NCBI RefSeq assembly: GCF_000940805.1
Contig: NZ_CP007142.1
Location: 1,898,593-1,962,592 of the forward strand
DNA from: Gynuella sunshinyii YC6258
GTDB taxonomy: Bacteria; Pseudomonadota; Gammaproteobacteria; Pseudomonadales; Natronospirillaceae
DNA length: 64,000 bases
Direction: 5' to 3'
In this document: piece by piece, positions 7,898 through 21,947 of the stretch
Layout: each line of letters opens with the position of its first letter
Numbering within the stretch: the stretch's first letter is position 1
Made by a program: the position numbers and the translations under genes
The notes under the pieces: generated by a model
Seen by the model: the letters and a program-made list of their open reading frames with translations, nothing else
Database searches by the model: none
Told to the model about the DNA's origin: nothing

Positions 7898-9484
7898 ATG
7901 GCAGATCAGAATTTTCTTGACGAAATTAATAAACGTAGAACCTTCGCAATAATCTCTCACCCCGATGCGGGTAAGACCACCATTACCGAGAAAGTGCTTC
8001 TGTTTGGAAAAGCCTTGCAGACAGCGGGTACGGTAAAAGGCAAAAAGTCCGGTCAGGCCGCCAAATCAGACTGGATGGAGATGGAGCGCGAGCGTGGAAT
8101 ATCGGTGACAACTTCCGTTATGCAGTTTCCATATGGCGACTCTTTGGTAAATCTGCTTGATACTCCGGGGCACGAAGATTTCTCTGAAGATACCTATCGT
8201 ACGCTGACCGCGGTGGATTCCTGTCTGATGGTTATCGATTCTGCCAAAGGGGTGGAGGAGCGCACCATTAAACTGATGGATGTCACCCGGCTGCGCGAAA
8301 CCCCCATCATTACGTTTATGAATAAGTTGGACCGGGATATCAGGGATCCCATCGAGTTAATGGATGAAGTGGAAGATGTGCTGAAAATTTCCTGCGCTCC
8401 GATCACTTGGCCAATCGGCTCGGGTAAGGGGTTCAGGGGGGTTTATCATTTATATAATGATGAAATCATCCTGTATCAGTCTGGGATGGGTCATACCATT
8501 CAGGAGCGGAGAGTTATTAAGGGATTGGACTCAGATGAGGCGTCAAGGCTACTGAAAGATGATATTGACGATCTTCGCGAGTCCATTGAGCTGGTCAGGG
8601 CAGCTTCTCACAAGTTTGATCTTGAAGAGTTTCTGGCTGGACAGATGACTCCAGTATTTTTTGGTACTGCGCTTGGGAACTTCGGAGTTGACCATATGCT
8701 CGACGGCTTGGTGCAGTGGGCACCTGCTCCTCTGGGGCGGGAAACGGATAAAGGCACCGTTGCTGCTACAGACCCTTCCTTTTCTGGTTTTGTTTTCAAG
8801 ATTCAGGCGAATATGGATCCTAATCACCGGGATCGTGTTGCATTTTTACGGGTTTGTTCCGGTAAATATGAGAAAGGAATGAAGCTTCGGCACGTGCGTA
8901 TTAATAAAGATGTGCGAATTTCAGATGCGTTGACATTTATGGCTGGAGATCGGTCACAGGTGGAAGAAGCTTTTCCTGGAGATATCATCGGTCTGCACAA
9001 TCACGGAACAATACAGATAGGCGATACTTTTTCTGAGAGCGAAATGTTTCGTTTTACAGGGATTCCTAATTTCGCGCCTGAGTTGTTTCGTCGCATCCAG
9101 CTGCGGGATCCGCTTAAAGCCAAGCAGCTGCATAAGGGGTTGATTCAGTTGTCTGAAGAGGGGGCCGTTCAGGTTTTCAGACCTCTCAAAAATAACGATC
9201 TGATTGTTGGTGCCGTAGGAACCCTGCAGTTTGATGTGGTGGTGCATCGGCTAAAAACTGAATACAAAGTTGAAGCTAGCTATGAGCCTATCAGCGTGGC
9301 TACTGCGCGCTGGATTACGGCGGACAGTGTCGCTGACCTGGAGGATTTCAAGAAAAAGGCTCACGATTATCTGGCTCTGGATGGTGGTGACAATCTGACC
9401 TATATCGCTCCTAATATGGTGAATTTGCAGCTGGCGGTGGAAAAGTATCCTAAAGTGCGCTTTGATAAAACCCGAGAGCACTAG
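7898..9484 (+). CDS. prfC: Peptide chain release factor 3
   Basis: A 528-residue translational GTPase of the RF3 class, which releases RF1/RF2 from the ribosome after termination. Motifs in order are the P-loop SHPDAGKTT near residue 20, the effector segment [10 protein letters not shown] near 67, DTPGHEDF near 88 and NKLDRD near 140. Length and colinearity with E. coli RF3 are normal. The gene stands alone between the nitrogen genes and a small membrane protein gene. The upstream binding site is weak (A-rich AAAAAGAA). Confidence 0.97.
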   Translation: MADQNFLDEINKRRTFAIISHPDAGKTTITEKVLLFGKALQTAGTVKGKKSGQAAKSDWMEMERERGISVTTSVMQFPYGDSLVNLLDTPGHEDFSEDTYRTLTAVDSCLMVIDSAKGVEERTIKLMDVTRLRETPIITFMNKLDRDIRDPIELMDEVEDVLKISCAPITWPIGSGKGFRGVYHLYNDEIILYQSGMGHTIQERRVIKGLDSDEASRLLKDDIDDLRESIELVRAASHKFDLEEFLAGQMTPVFFGTALGNFGVDHMLDGLVQWAPAPLGRETDKGTVAATDPSFSGFVFKIQANMDPNHRDRVAFLRVCSGKYEKGMKLRHVRINKDVRISDALTFMAGDRSQVEEAFPGDIIGLHNHGTIQIGDTFSESEMFRFTGIPNFAPELFRRIQLRDPLKAKQLHKGLIQLSEEGAVQVFRPLKNNDLIVGAVGTLQFDVVVHRLKTEYKVEASYEPISVATARWITADSVADLEDFKKKAHDYLALDGGDNLTYIAPNMVNLQLAVEKYPKVRFDKTREH

Positions 9485-9608
9485 CAGGTCTGTGATTTTG
9501 GTTGATGAGGCGCTGATACGAAGCAAAAATCATCAACCTGTTGGTATTGCGAGGCCCGTGGTGCTCTATGTCGACGCTGATATGGTCATACATGTGCGGT
9601 GAACAAAT

Positions 9609-9923
9609 ATGCTGGTTTATTTTGTTGGTCTTGTCATTCTGGTGCTGTTGCTAAGTGGTGGTGGTTATCTGCTATTGCAGGGGACTATTGATCATCGTCG
9701 GATCGCCGAACGGGATGCAAAGGGCTATTTTATGGTCTGGATGTTTGTTGTGACATTTATCTCTGTATCAGTAGCATACTTTGCGGCCCCCCACATCGAT
9801 CCGGAAGAGGTGGCAGAAGGCATTCAGCAGTCAACGGCGGGGATGCTTGTAGTGACTGCGTTGTGCATTGCGGTATTGGCGGTTGGCTTGATCAAACTAA
9901 AAGAAAAGCAGCAGTTTCTATAA
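9609..9923 (+). CDS. Small membrane protein of unknown function
   Basis: A 104-residue protein with three predicted hydrophobic segments: residues 3-24, about 43-62 and about 78-97. A charged loop HRRIAERDAKG lies between the first two and an acidic loop DPEEVAEG between the last two. A GGTGA binding site precedes the ATG. Codon use and the amino-acid pattern look like a real gene. I do not recognise the family. It stands alone between prfC and rplM, which gives no functional hint. Confidence 0.6.
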   Translation: MLVYFVGLVILVLLLSGGGYLLLQGTIDHRRIAERDAKGYFMVWMFVVTFISVSVAYFAAPHIDPEEVAEGIQQSTAGMLVVTALCIAVLAVGLIKLKEKQQFL

Positions 9924-10034
9924 GTGCTGGTTTTGGCTACTTCCTGGCACTCCCGATCAGACTAAAAATAGTATTTTTGGCTTGTGTCCCTGAGGTAGCT
10001 TATGTATCATCGCGCGTCCTTAAATATCGGTGAA

Positions 10035-10077
10035 TTTAACCTCCCCCGAGCCCCCCACACTAGTAGGCGGAGTTAAA
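10035..10077 (+). promoter_or_regulatory. Hairpin masking the rplM ribosome binding site
   Basis: TTTAA at 10035-10039 can pair with TTAAA at 10073-10077, and CTCC at 10041-10044 with GGAG at 10069-10072, with a single-base bulge. This would close off the Shine-Dalgarno sequence and the first base of the start codon. In E. coli L13 represses its own operon post-transcriptionally, so an autoregulatory leader is plausible. No measured L13 site is matched here. Confidence 0.45.
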
Positions 10078-10505
10078 TGAAAACTTTTAGCGCAAAAAAT
10101 GAAACAGTAAAACGTGACTGGTATGTAGTTAATGCAGAAGGTCGCACATTGGGTCGTCTGGCAACAGAAGTGGCTAGACGTCTGAAAGGTAAACACAAGG
10201 CGGAGTATACTCCACATGTGGATACTGGAGACTATGTTGTGATTGTGAACGCAGAAAAAGTGCGTGTCACAGGCAAGAAGTCAAAAGATAAAATGTATTA
10301 CCGTCACACAGGTTTCCCGGGCGGTATCAAAGAGATGTCTTTTGAAAAGCTGATCGATCACAAGCCAGAGCAGGTTATCGAGCTGGCTGTGAAAGGTATG
10401 ATGCCCCGTAATCCTCTGGGTCGGGCGATGCTTTCAAAGCTCAAAGTGTATGCAGGTTCTGAGCATCCTCATACTGCTCAACAACCTAAAGAACTGGATA
10501 TCTAA
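10077..10505 (+). CDS. rplM: 50S ribosomal protein L13
   Basis: A 142-residue protein that matches L13 from end to end. It opens with [18 protein letters not shown], followed by the [23 protein letters not shown]-binding stretch and the C-terminal [20 protein letters not shown] block. L13 is an early assembly protein of the large subunit that binds 23S rRNA. The gene is followed after 12 bases by rpsI, the usual pair in bacteria. Confidence 0.98.
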   Translation: MKTFSAKNETVKRDWYVVNAEGRTLGRLATEVARRLKGKHKAEYTPHVDTGDYVVIVNAEKVRVTGKKSKDKMYYRHTGFPGGIKEMSFEKLIDHKPEQVIELAVKGMMPRNPLGRAMLSKLKVYAGSEHPHTAQQPKELDI

Positions 10506-10517
10506 CGGGGAATTGGT

Positions 10518-10907
10518 ATGACACAACAGTACTATGGAACTGGTCGTCGTAAGAGCTCTACCGCAAGAGTTTTTTTACGTCCTGGTAAAGGCGATATCGT
10601 GGTTAACAATCGCCCTCTGGATCAATATTTCGGTCGTCAAACTGCGAGAATGGTTGTTCGTCAGCCGCTTGAGCTGGTTGAAATGACTGATAAATTTGAC
10701 GTATTCGTGAATGTTGTTGGTGGCGGCGGTAATGGTCAGGCGGGTGCAATTCGTCATGGCCTGACCCGTGCTCTCATTGAGTATGATGAGAATTTGCGTT
10801 CACCTTTGCGTGCAGCAGGTTATGTGACTCGTGATGCCCGTTCTGTAGAACGGAAGAAAGTGGGTCTTCGCAAAGCACGTAAAAAGCCACAGTTCTCAAA
10901 ACGTTAA
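10518..10907 (+). CDS. rpsI: 30S ribosomal protein S9
   Basis: A 129-residue S9 protein. The N-terminus has [14 protein letters not shown] and the C-terminus the basic tail [14 protein letters not shown] that reaches the ribosomal P site. A GGGGAA binding site precedes the ATG. The gene forms the second half of the rplM-rpsI transcript and is followed at once by a strong intrinsic terminator. Confidence 0.98.
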   Translation: MTQQYYGTGRRKSSTARVFLRPGKGDIVVNNRPLDQYFGRQTARMVVRQPLELVEMTDKFDVFVNVVGGGGNGQAGAIRHGLTRALIEYDENLRSPLRAAGYVTRDARSVERKKVGLRKARKKPQFSKR

Positions 10908-10916
10908 GTATCGGTT

Positions 10917-10940
10917 ACGCCCGCAACTGCGGGCGTTTTT
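10917..10940 (+). terminator. Intrinsic terminator after rpsI
   Basis: An 8-bp perfect GC-rich stem (ACGCCCGC / GCGGGCGT) with a four-base loop is followed by five T residues, ten bases after the rpsI stop. Confidence 0.92.
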
Positions 10941-11089
10941 ATATGCACTTAATGTTTTTTGCAAGAGAGTTACAACTGTTCTTGTAAGCGAATGTGTTTT
11001 TTTTTACCATGCTGTGCCCAATAAATGCCCTCAGTTTTCTTATAACTATTATTATCTTCCAGACTTAGATTTAGGTAGAGGAATATCTA

Positions 11090-11692
11090 ATGACTCAAGG
11101 CGGCGTAAATAAGGGTCGGCGTCGTTTCCTTGGTGCAGCAACAGCCGCGGTCGGTGCTGTTGGTGTTGTCGGGGTAGCTGTCCCATTTGTGAAATCATGG
11201 AATCCCAGCGAAAAAGCGAAAGCGGTTGGGGGTCCCGTTAGTGTCGATTTATCCAAAATAGATGTAGGTGCAATGATCACGGAAGAGTGGCGAGGTAAGC
11301 CTATATACATTCTGAAACGTTCGCCAGAAGTTATGAAAGAATTGGATTCTAAGGCTCTTAAGGATCGCTTGTTGGATCCTGAGAGTGATAATGCGGCGCA
11401 ACAGCCTGCTTATGCAAAGAACGATGCGCGGGCTATTAATGATAGTGATATTCTTGTTGTCGAGGGTGTTTGTACGCACCTGGGTTGTGCGCCCAAGCTA
11501 TTCTATGAAGTTCAGCCGGAGTCCTTTGATCCAAAGTGGCCAGGCGGATTTTTCTGTCCATGTCATGGTTCAAAATATGATTTGTCTGGAAGGGTATTTT
11601 CGGGGGTTCCTGCTCCTGCAAACCTGGTCGTGCCGCCACATCATTACGATGGTTCCACTTTGATCGTAGGTGAAGACGGAGGAGCAGCATAA
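11090..11692 (+). CDS. petA: Ubiquinol-cytochrome c reductase Rieske iron-sulfur subunit
   Basis: A 200-residue Rieske subunit of the bc1 complex. The N-terminus carries a twin-arginine-like stretch (GRRRFLGAAT) followed by a single hydrophobic anchor that remains uncleaved in this family. The [2Fe-2S] ligands are in CTHLGC (near residue 127) and CPCHGS (near 157). The protein projects into the periplasm and passes electrons from ubiquinol to cytochrome c1. A GAGGAA binding site precedes the ATG. The stop overlaps the petB start by one base (TAATG), so translation is coupled. Confidence 0.96.
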   Translation: MTQGGVNKGRRRFLGAATAAVGAVGVVGVAVPFVKSWNPSEKAKAVGGPVSVDLSKIDVGAMITEEWRGKPIYILKRSPEVMKELDSKALKDRLLDPESDNAAQQPAYAKNDARAINDSDILVVEGVCTHLGCAPKLFYEVQPESFDPKWPGGFFCPCHGSKYDLSGRVFSGVPAPANLVVPPHHYDGSTLIVGEDGGAA

Positions 11693-12915
11693 TGGCAGCA
11701 AAGAAACACCCTTTGATGGTATGGATTGATCAGCGTTTGCCTGTCACCAGTGCTTATGAAAAGCACATGTCTAAATATTATGCCCCTAAAAACTTTAACT
11801 GGTGGTATGTATTTGGTTTGTTGGCAATGATCGTATTTGCCAATCAGATTCTTACCGGTATATGGCTGACAATGAGCTATGTGCCATCATCTGAAGAAGC
11901 TTTCCGTTCTGTAGAATACATCATGCGTGATGTGGAGTTTGGTTGGCTTATCCGTTACATGCACTCTACAGGGGCTTCCATGTTTTTCCTGGTGGTCTAT
12001 TTGCACATGTTTCGGGGTGTGTTGTATGGCTCTTACCAGAAACCACGTGAGCTGATTTGGTTGTTTGGTATGTTTGTCTATGTTGCCATGATGGCAGAAG
12101 GCTTCATGGGTTATATTTTGCCTTGGGGGAACATGTCTTACTGGGGCGCTCAGGTTATTATTTCGCTGTTCGGAGCCATTCCTTATATTGGTGAGGGGTT
12201 GCAACAATGGATTCGTGGTGATTATCTGATTTCCGGGATTACACTGAACCGTTTCTTTGCGTTGCATGTTATTGCGTTGCCGCTGGTGTTGGCATTATTA
12301 GTTGTCGTGCATGTTCTTGCGCTGCATGAAGTTGGTTCCAATAACCCGGAAGGCATTGATATCAAGAAACACCTTGATAAAAATGGCGTGCCACTTGATG
12401 GTGTTCCATTTCACCCTTATTTCACGTTGGGTAAGTTACCTGCAGTTGTTATTTTTCTGTTTGTGTTCTGTGGAATTATATTTTTCTATCCGGAAGGCGG
12501 CGGTTTCTTCCTGGAACAGGCCAACTTTGAACCTGCCAATAACCTTAAAACCCCTCCACACATTGCACCTGTATGGTACTACGGTGCCTTCTATGCCATT
12601 TTGAGAGCTATACCTTCAAAGCTGGGGGGTGTGATTATGATGGCTTCTGCGATTGCGATTATGTTTGTATTGCCATGGCTTGATCGTTCTCCTGTGAAGT
12701 CGTGGAGATACAAAGGTATTCTGAGCAAGCTGGCAATTGTATTGTTTGCGATTGCTTTTTGTGTGCTGACTTATCTTGGAACTGCACCAGCGACAGAACT
12801 GAATACGTTGATCGCTCGTGTGTCGACTGCAATCTATTTTGCCTTTTTCCTGCTTATGCCTTGGTATACAAAAATTGAAAAGACGAAGCCGGTTCCAGAG
12901 AGGGTTTCACGATGA
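11692..12915 (+). CDS. petB: Ubiquinol-cytochrome c reductase cytochrome b subunit
   Basis: A 407-residue polytopic cytochrome b, the length expected of the full eight-helix form. Heme-ligating histidines are seen in the second helix (RYMHSTGAS and VYLHMFRG) and the fourth (FALHVIALP and VVHVLALHE). The Qo-site PEWY-type motif appears as PVWY in helix region six, a common bacterial variant. It houses both quinone sites of the proton-pumping bc1 complex in the inner membrane. The stop overlaps petC by four bases (ATGA). Confidence 0.97.
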   Translation: MAAKKHPLMVWIDQRLPVTSAYEKHMSKYYAPKNFNWWYVFGLLAMIVFANQILTGIWLTMSYVPSSEEAFRSVEYIMRDVEFGWLIRYMHSTGASMFFLVVYLHMFRGVLYGSYQKPRELIWLFGMFVYVAMMAEGFMGYILPWGNMSYWGAQVIISLFGAIPYIGEGLQQWIRGDYLISGITLNRFFALHVIALPLVLALLVVVHVLALHEVGSNNPEGIDIKKHLDKNGVPLDGVPFHPYFTLGKLPAVVIFLFVFCGIIFFYPEGGGFFLEQANFEPANNLKTPPHIAPVWYYGAFYAILRAIPSKLGGVIMMASAIAIMFVLPWLDRSPVKSWRYKGILSKLAIVLFAIAFCVLTYLGTAPATELNTLIARVSTAIYFAFFLLMPWYTKIEKTKPVPERVSR

Positions 12916-13667
12916 AAAGAGTGATTGTTGCTGTAGTGTTGCTGCTGTCTCCTTTATTTGTGTTTGCAGCTGAAGAAGAGGTGGAGCTGGCTCATATCAA
13001 AACAGATTTGACCAACAAAGAGTCCTTGCAGAATGGTGCTAAGCTCTTCATGAACTATTGTATAGGGTGTCACAGTCTTAAGTACGCTCGCTATAACCGC
13101 ATAGCCAAAGACCTCGATATTCCTGATGATTTGTTCGCGGAGAATTTGATATTTACCGGAGCTAAAACTGGAGAGCTGATGGAAAGCTCTATTCCGCCAA
13201 AATCGGCGAAGGCGTGGTTTGGAGCAACTCCTCCTGATTTGACTCTGGAAGCGAGATTTCGCAGTGCAGATTGGATTTATAGTTACCTTAAAGGTTTTTA
13301 TGCTGATGAATCCCGTCCTTGGGGGGTTAATAACACAGTGTTCAAAGATGTGGCAATGCCTCATGTATTGGTAGGTCTCCAAGGTTTGTGCGCTACTGCA
13401 CCAGAGATATCTGGTGAAACTAAGTTTGATCCTTTGACCGGTAATGTCATGTCTGCTGAAAGTTGCGAGTCATATGCAATTCAGGGAAGCCTGAGTAGTG
13501 AGGAATATGATGCTGCCGTTTATGATATTACTAATTTCCTCCAGTACATGGGGGAGCCGGCTCAGATGGATAGAAAGCGAATTGGTATAATGGTGTTTGC
13601 ATTTCTAATTGTGCTGTATGCAGTTTCATTCCTGTATACGCGCGAGTTGCATAAAGACATTCACTAG
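12912..13667 (+). CDS. petC: Ubiquinol-cytochrome c reductase cytochrome c1 subunit
   Basis: A 251-residue cytochrome c1. A signal peptide (residues 1-20, ending FAA) directs the catalytic domain to the periplasm. The heme c site is CIGCH at residues 50-54. A C-terminal transmembrane anchor (about 222-242, before YTRELHKDIH) holds it in the inner membrane. It takes electrons from the Rieske protein and passes them to soluble cytochrome c. It is the last gene of petABC, and a hairpin follows 25 bases downstream. Confidence 0.95.
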   Translation: MKRVIVAVVLLLSPLFVFAAEEEVELAHIKTDLTNKESLQNGAKLFMNYCIGCHSLKYARYNRIAKDLDIPDDLFAENLIFTGAKTGELMESSIPPKSAKAWFGATPPDLTLEARFRSADWIYSYLKGFYADESRPWGVNNTVFKDVAMPHVLVGLQGLCATAPEISGETKFDPLTGNVMSAESCESYAIQGSLSSEEYDAAVYDITNFLQYMGEPAQMDRKRIGIMVFAFLIVLYAVSFLYTRELHKDIH

Positions 13668-13692
13668 TATTGCTTTTAATTCGCTGATTTTG

Positions 13693-13717
13693 GTGTGGGC
13701 CTTATATAGGTCCACAC
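13693..13717 (+). terminator. Hairpin after petC
   Basis: A 10-bp stem with one G-U pair (GTGTGGGCCT / AGGTCCACAC) and a five-base loop is followed by a T-rich TCGTTTGTT. It lies between petC and sspA. The U-tract is interrupted, so it may be only a partial terminator. Confidence 0.55.
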
Positions 13718-13751
13718 TCGTTTGTTAACTGTATATTTATGAGGTACTTCG

Positions 13752-14381
13752 ATGGGCGTTATTACCAAACGTTCTTCAATGGCTTTTTTTTCTGATCCGT
13801 CGAGCCATTATAGTCATCGTGTTCGTATCGTATTGGCTGAGAAAGGTGTCGCTGTTGAGATCAAAGATATCGATCCTGATAACATTCCTGAAGAACTTCG
13901 AGAGCTAAATCCTTATCAAACGCTACCGACGTTGATCGATCGTGAACTGGTTTTGTATGAACCAAATGTAATGATGGAATATCTTGATGAGCGCTTTCCC
14001 CATCCTCCGTTGTTGCCAGTCTATCCTGTGGCTCGAGCAGAGAGTCGGTTATTCATGCACCGTATTCAGCGTGATTGGTGTGAACTCGTAGATACCATTG
14101 TTGCGGCAAAAACCAAAGAAGGTGTAAATCGGGCAAGAAAAGAACTGAAAGAGAGTCTTTTAAGCACGGCCCCTATATTTGAAGAAAAGCCGTATTTCAT
14201 GAGTGAGGAGTTTACTCTTGTTGATTGTTGTGTCGCGCCTATTTTGTGGCGTTTGAATGACTTGGGAATTGAGTTGCCGGAAAAACAGTCTAAACATTTG
14301 TTTAAGTACATGGATCTGGTTTTTGAGCGTGAGTCATTCCAGGTCAGTCTGTCAGAAGTCGAACGCGAGATGAGAGACTGA
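13752..14381 (+). CDS. sspA: Stringent starvation protein A
   Basis: A 209-residue glutathione-S-transferase-fold protein. The thioredoxin-like N-terminus reads [26 protein letters not shown] and the [17 protein letters not shown] block follows, both typical of SspA. The catalytic GST residue is not conserved in this family. SspA binds RNA polymerase holoenzyme and changes transcription in stationary phase and acid stress. The gene is preceded by GAGGT and is coupled to sspB, as in most gammaproteobacteria with the rplM-rpsI-petABC-sspAB order. Confidence 0.95.
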   Translation: MGVITKRSSMAFFSDPSSHYSHRVRIVLAEKGVAVEIKDIDPDNIPEELRELNPYQTLPTLIDRELVLYEPNVMMEYLDERFPHPPLLPVYPVARAESRLFMHRIQRDWCELVDTIVAAKTKEGVNRARKELKESLLSTAPIFEEKPYFMSEEFTLVDCCVAPILWRLNDLGIELPEKQSKHLFKYMDLVFERESFQVSLSEVEREMRD

Positions 14382-14392
14382 CTTTGCAGGCT

Positions 14393-14773
14393 ATGACTTC
14401 AAACAAACCATATCTGGTGCGAGGGTTGTACGACTGGATAGTTGATAATGGCTGTACGCCATATTTGGTTGTCGATGTTCAGTATCCTGGGGTCGAAGTG
14501 CCCCAGGAGTTTGTAAAAGATGGCAAGATCACTCTGAATGTATCTCCTACAGCAATAAGGGATTATGAATTCAATAATGAGTTTCTGAGCTTTTCAGCCA
14601 GGTTTAGCGGCGTGGTGCAGCATTTGTTTGTGCCTGTTGAGTCCGTTATGGTTATTTTTGCCAGAGAGAATGGACAGGGTATGGCTTTTGATGTGGCCCC
14701 TTTTGAGCCTGATCCGGACTCTGATAGAGAAGAGTCTGTCAAAACCAAGCCATCGCTTAAAGTTGTTAAGTAG
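14393..14773 (+). CDS. sspB: ClpXP protease specificity-enhancing factor SspB
   Basis: A 126-residue protein from the ATG at 14393 (MTSNKPYLVRGLYDW), which matches the SspB N-terminus. A TTG three codons earlier is also open, but the ATG fits the family better and has an AGG upstream. The core binds the ssrA tag of stalled-ribosome products. The acidic linker and the short C-terminal tail PSLKVVK (the ClpX-binding XB-type motif) are both present, so tethering to ClpXP should be intact. Confidence 0.94.
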   Translation: MTSNKPYLVRGLYDWIVDNGCTPYLVVDVQYPGVEVPQEFVKDGKITLNVSPTAIRDYEFNNEFLSFSARFSGVVQHLFVPVESVMVIFARENGQGMAFDVAPFEPDPDSDREESVKTKPSLKVVK

Positions 14774-14787
14774 ATTTGGTCCGTTTT

Positions 14788-14856
14788 AAATAATTTAAAA
14801 AAAATTAGATTAATTAATAACTTGCGTATTGACAGCTGACTTCGTTTCGGTAGAAT
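14788..14856 (+). promoter_or_regulatory. rRNA operon promoter with UP-like element
   Basis: TTGACA at 14829-14834 and TAGAAT at 14851-14856 are spaced by 16 bases. They are followed by a GC-rich discriminator (GCGCGCCT) of the kind linked to ppGpp/DksA control. The 35-40 bases upstream are almost purely A/T and resemble an UP element. The mature 16S start is about 230 bases downstream. Confidence 0.85.
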
Positions 14857-14910
14857 GCGCGCCTCGCTTCGGGGGTAAACGCTGAAGCAGATAAGACCCT
14901 TGGTTGGGCA

Positions 14911-14941
14911 CGATCTTTAAAAGTTAATCAGGCAATTCGTG
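14911..14941 (+). promoter_or_regulatory. rrn leader boxA-like site and pre-16S processing arm
   Basis: CGATCTTTAAAAG at 14911-14923 resembles the boxA antitermination signal. CAATTCGTG at 14933-14941 is the exact complement of CACGAATTG at 16639-16647 beyond the 16S 3' end. The two can form the RNase III processing stem of pre-16S. Confidence 0.55.
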
Positions 14942-15084
14942 TGGGCGCTGGCTGGTAAGACGCATAAGAGAATTATCAGTAAGCGAACTCACAATTCATT
15001 TGTACACGTTATAAGTAATTGTTGATAAGCGAACTGAGTCAAAATTGGGTTAGTGCACTTTAGGGTGTATTGACCGACGATTTT

Positions 15085-16624
<1,540 letters not shown>

Positions 16625-16783
16625 AACGCAAGTTGAGCCACGAATTGTTTGATACAAGAAGTCCCTTGAAGTGGCATGATCTTTAACAATCTGGACGAGT
16701 TCGAAAAAAGTCAAGACAAGCGTCAAGGCACGTATCATGTTAGCGCTGTATAAACCTGAAGATAAGACGTTTTAGGGTTATAT
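16625..16783 (+). other. 16S-23S spacer without tRNA genes
   Basis: The spacer is about 159 bases and holds no tRNA cloverleaf. It holds the downstream half of the pre-16S stem (16639-16647) and a good boxA-like element TGATCTTTAACAAT at 16677-16690. GTTATATGGTCAAG at 16777-16790 is the 5' half of the 23S processing stem. Many gammaproteobacterial operons carry tRNA-Ile/tRNA-Ala or tRNA-Glu here. Confidence 0.85.
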
Positions 16784-19683
<2,900 letters not shown>

Positions 19684-19865
19684 ATAACGCCTAAGGCGTT
19701 TTGAGCACGACGATGTGCGAGGTTGAGCGCTGATAAGATACGTGAAGTGTGGATAGAGATAGACACACATGACTTGTTGAGACGATAGACGAACTTGTTC
19801 AGAACAGCGGGGGCTGGTGAGAAGCGATTCCACGGGCTCCCAGGCGAAAGCCGAAGCAAGCGAAT

Positions 19866-19985
19866 TGCTTGACGACGATAGAGCGTTGGACCCACCTGAT
19901 TCCATCCCGAACTCAGTAGTGAAACGACGCATCGCCGATGGTAGTGTGGGGTCTCCCCATGTGAGAGTAGGACATCGTCAGGCAT
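19866..19985 (+). rRNA. rrf: 5S ribosomal RNA
   Basis: A 120-base 5S gene. The 5' TGCTTGACGACG pairs with the 3' CGTCAGGCAT to close helix I, and the ACCTGATTCC...GAACTCAG loop is typical. The 182-base 23S-5S spacer contains no tRNA gene. Confidence 0.95.
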
Positions 19986-19993
19986 CTAACACG

Positions 19994-20025
19994 ACCCCGG
20001 TCTGGAGACAGATCGGGGTTTTTTT
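19994..20025 (+). terminator. rrn operon terminator
   Basis: ACCCCG pairs with CGGGGT, extended inward by GTCT/AGAT with one G-U pair, and is followed by seven T residues directly downstream of 5S. Confidence 0.9.
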
Positions 20026-20756
20026 ATGCATGTCGTTTGAGGGACCTGCTTGGTATCAATGCCGGGGAGGTTATAAATTTGATTCTTCAGACAGTGACAC
20101 CGAAATAATCTCCGAATTCTGCTATTGGCAATAACCCCATTATGGCTATGCATGGTTTATATGGTAAGGCGAGCGGTTGTCTCTAGCTTGTTTTGCATCT
20201 TTATAATCAGCTTGTGATAGTGATTTGAAGGGGTATTTCTTATTACTATTTCAAAAAATTTCCAAAATATTAATTCTTTTTAATTATAAATTAATAAAGT
20301 GAACTCGCTTTAGGGCAGTGCTGAGGATCAGTATTGCAACTAATTTGGTTAGTCCATGTAAGTATGTATCAGATTGACCTCTCGAATGACAACATGTCAT
20401 CAGATGGGTGGGGCCTGACTAATAGAGAAGTCCATGCTGCGTATCATATTTAATTATTCCGTATTTTGCTCGATCGATACTTTGTGCACTGTGATGTGGA
20501 AAAGGGCTTATAAAATAAACCGCTTACAATGCTTTCTGATTCATATCTCTCGTCCCCATTTAGCCTTTCCCTATTATGAGTATTTGTAGGTTTTATCAAG
20601 TTTTATAGCTTTAGGAATACTGTAGTTGTTTCTAATTAGTTAATTAATATTACTAATTAATAAAATTGCTGTTATGTTATGTATTAGCAGCACACTTTCA
20701 GTGCTGAGGTCATATTTTCACGGTTAAGTAACTCTAATCCGACTAGTGGGCTGATT
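20026..20756. other. AT-rich non-coding region before the sugar operon
   Basis: About 730 bases carry no convincing gene on either strand. The second half is very AT-rich and presumably contains the promoter of the ROK regulator gene. The only structured element seen is the inverted repeat at 20633-20659, listed separately. Confidence 0.5.
20633..20659. promoter_or_regulatory. Candidate operator for the ROK regulator
   Basis: TAATTAGT and ACTAATTA form a perfect 8-bp inverted repeat with 11 bases between, about 100 bases before the regulator gene. Operators of ROK repressors such as XylR contain TTAGT...ACTAA arms. The surrounding AT-richness makes chance symmetry possible. Confidence 0.4.
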
Positions 20757-21938
20757 ATGAAACATGTGGTTGGGAACCAGAAACATATCAGGAACATGAA
20801 CGAGAGTCTGGCTATAGATTTGATTCTTCGTCATGGAAAGATATCGAGAGCAGATATCAGCAGAGAAATCGGGCTGAGTAAGCCGACGGTCTCATCAGTA
20901 GTCTCTCGTTTGCTGGAGTTGAATCTGATCCGGGAAATCGGACCTGGAGAAAATGCACAAGGGAGAAAAGCCACGCTTTTACAATTGAATCAAAATGCTT
21001 TGTTCGTGGTAGGCATTGATTTCAGCGTTAAGAAAAGTCGTGTGGCTTTGGCTAATCTCAATGGCGATATTGTTGCACAGAGTACCCTTGGCATGAATGA
21101 GTCAGGTCCAGAATCATACATGGCAAGATTGGCTGATCACGTTACTGCAGTGCTACAGCAATATCAATTAGATTGGAATGTTATTCACTATGTGAGTTTC
21201 GGTGTTCCGGCGGTGGTAACACCAGAAACTGGAACCACTTCTTTCATGGTGGATGAACTTGAAGCCTTTAAGCCTTTTTTGTCACAGCCATATCTGAATC
21301 GTTTGTTTCCGGCCAACGTTATTTTGGAAAATGATGTCAATTTGTCGGCGTTGGCAGAATATCGGTACGGTGTTGCTCGCAAGGCACCTATTTTTAGTTA
21401 TTTGTCTTTAGGAGCTGGTGTTGGTTCCGCCCTAATGTCAGACGGCGTTTTGTATCGAGGAAGTAATGGTGCCGCTGGGGAAATTGGCGAGCTGTTGTCA
21501 CCTTCTGGAGTTAAGCTGGAGCAATGTCTCTCTGCCCAATATATTAAAAATGAAACTGCCAAGTATCGAGAGCTCTCTGACAAGTTGTGCTGTTATGGTC
21601 ACCAGAAATTTGTCGATGAACTATTTGCGCTGGTAGCCGTAGAAGATCCCGAAGCTGTTAAGGTTATCCGGGAATACGGTCATTTTCTAGCCATCGCCAT
21701 TCAAAATTTATGTGTTATGTATGATCCCAATATCATCGTTATTGGTGGATCAATTGGTCGTCACAGCGATGTCCTGATTCCATTGGTTCGTCCTTTCCTA
21801 ACCAAATTCTTACCGGTTACACCGAAATTATCCGGAACAGAACTTGGCGAAAATTCTGTTGTTATCGGAGCTGTTGGATTAGCTGTTAAACGAAGCTTCG
21901 ATTTCATAAAGAACAATCTTTTGGTGCAGGAATCATAA
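20757..21938 (+). CDS. ROK family transcriptional regulator (NagC/XylR type)
   Basis: A 393-residue protein with an N-terminal winged helix-turn-helix (about residues 18-70; SRADISREIGLSKPTVSSVV is the recognition region). A ROK domain from about residue 85 begins VVGIDFSVKKSRVALANL. The ROK zinc motif CxCGxxGCxE is not present; the corresponding region reads GELLSPSGVKLEQC. Such regulators usually repress sugar genes until a sugar or sugar phosphate binds the ROK domain. It is the first gene of a five-gene block with a kinase, transporter and glycosidase, all on the same strand. The next gene starts 9 bases later. Confidence 0.9.
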   Translation: MKHVVGNQKHIRNMNESLAIDLILRHGKISRADISREIGLSKPTVSSVVSRLLELNLIREIGPGENAQGRKATLLQLNQNALFVVGIDFSVKKSRVALANLNGDIVAQSTLGMNESGPESYMARLADHVTAVLQQYQLDWNVIHYVSFGVPAVVTPETGTTSFMVDELEAFKPFLSQPYLNRLFPANVILENDVNLSALAEYRYGVARKAPIFSYLSLGAGVGSALMSDGVLYRGSNGAAGEIGELLSPSGVKLEQCLSAQYIKNETAKYRELSDKLCCYGHQKFVDELFALVAVEDPEAVKVIREYGHFLAIAIQNLCVMYDPNIIVIGGSIGRHSDVLIPLVRPFLTKFLPVTPKLSGTELGENSVVIGAVGLAVKRSFDFIKNNLLVQES

Positions 21939-21947
21939 GGAAAAATT

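Noticed and set aside
9500-9538. Terminator after prfC (GGTTGATGA / TCATCAACC)
   Set aside because: The arms match, but the loop is 21 bases and no U-tract follows, so I do not list it as a feature.
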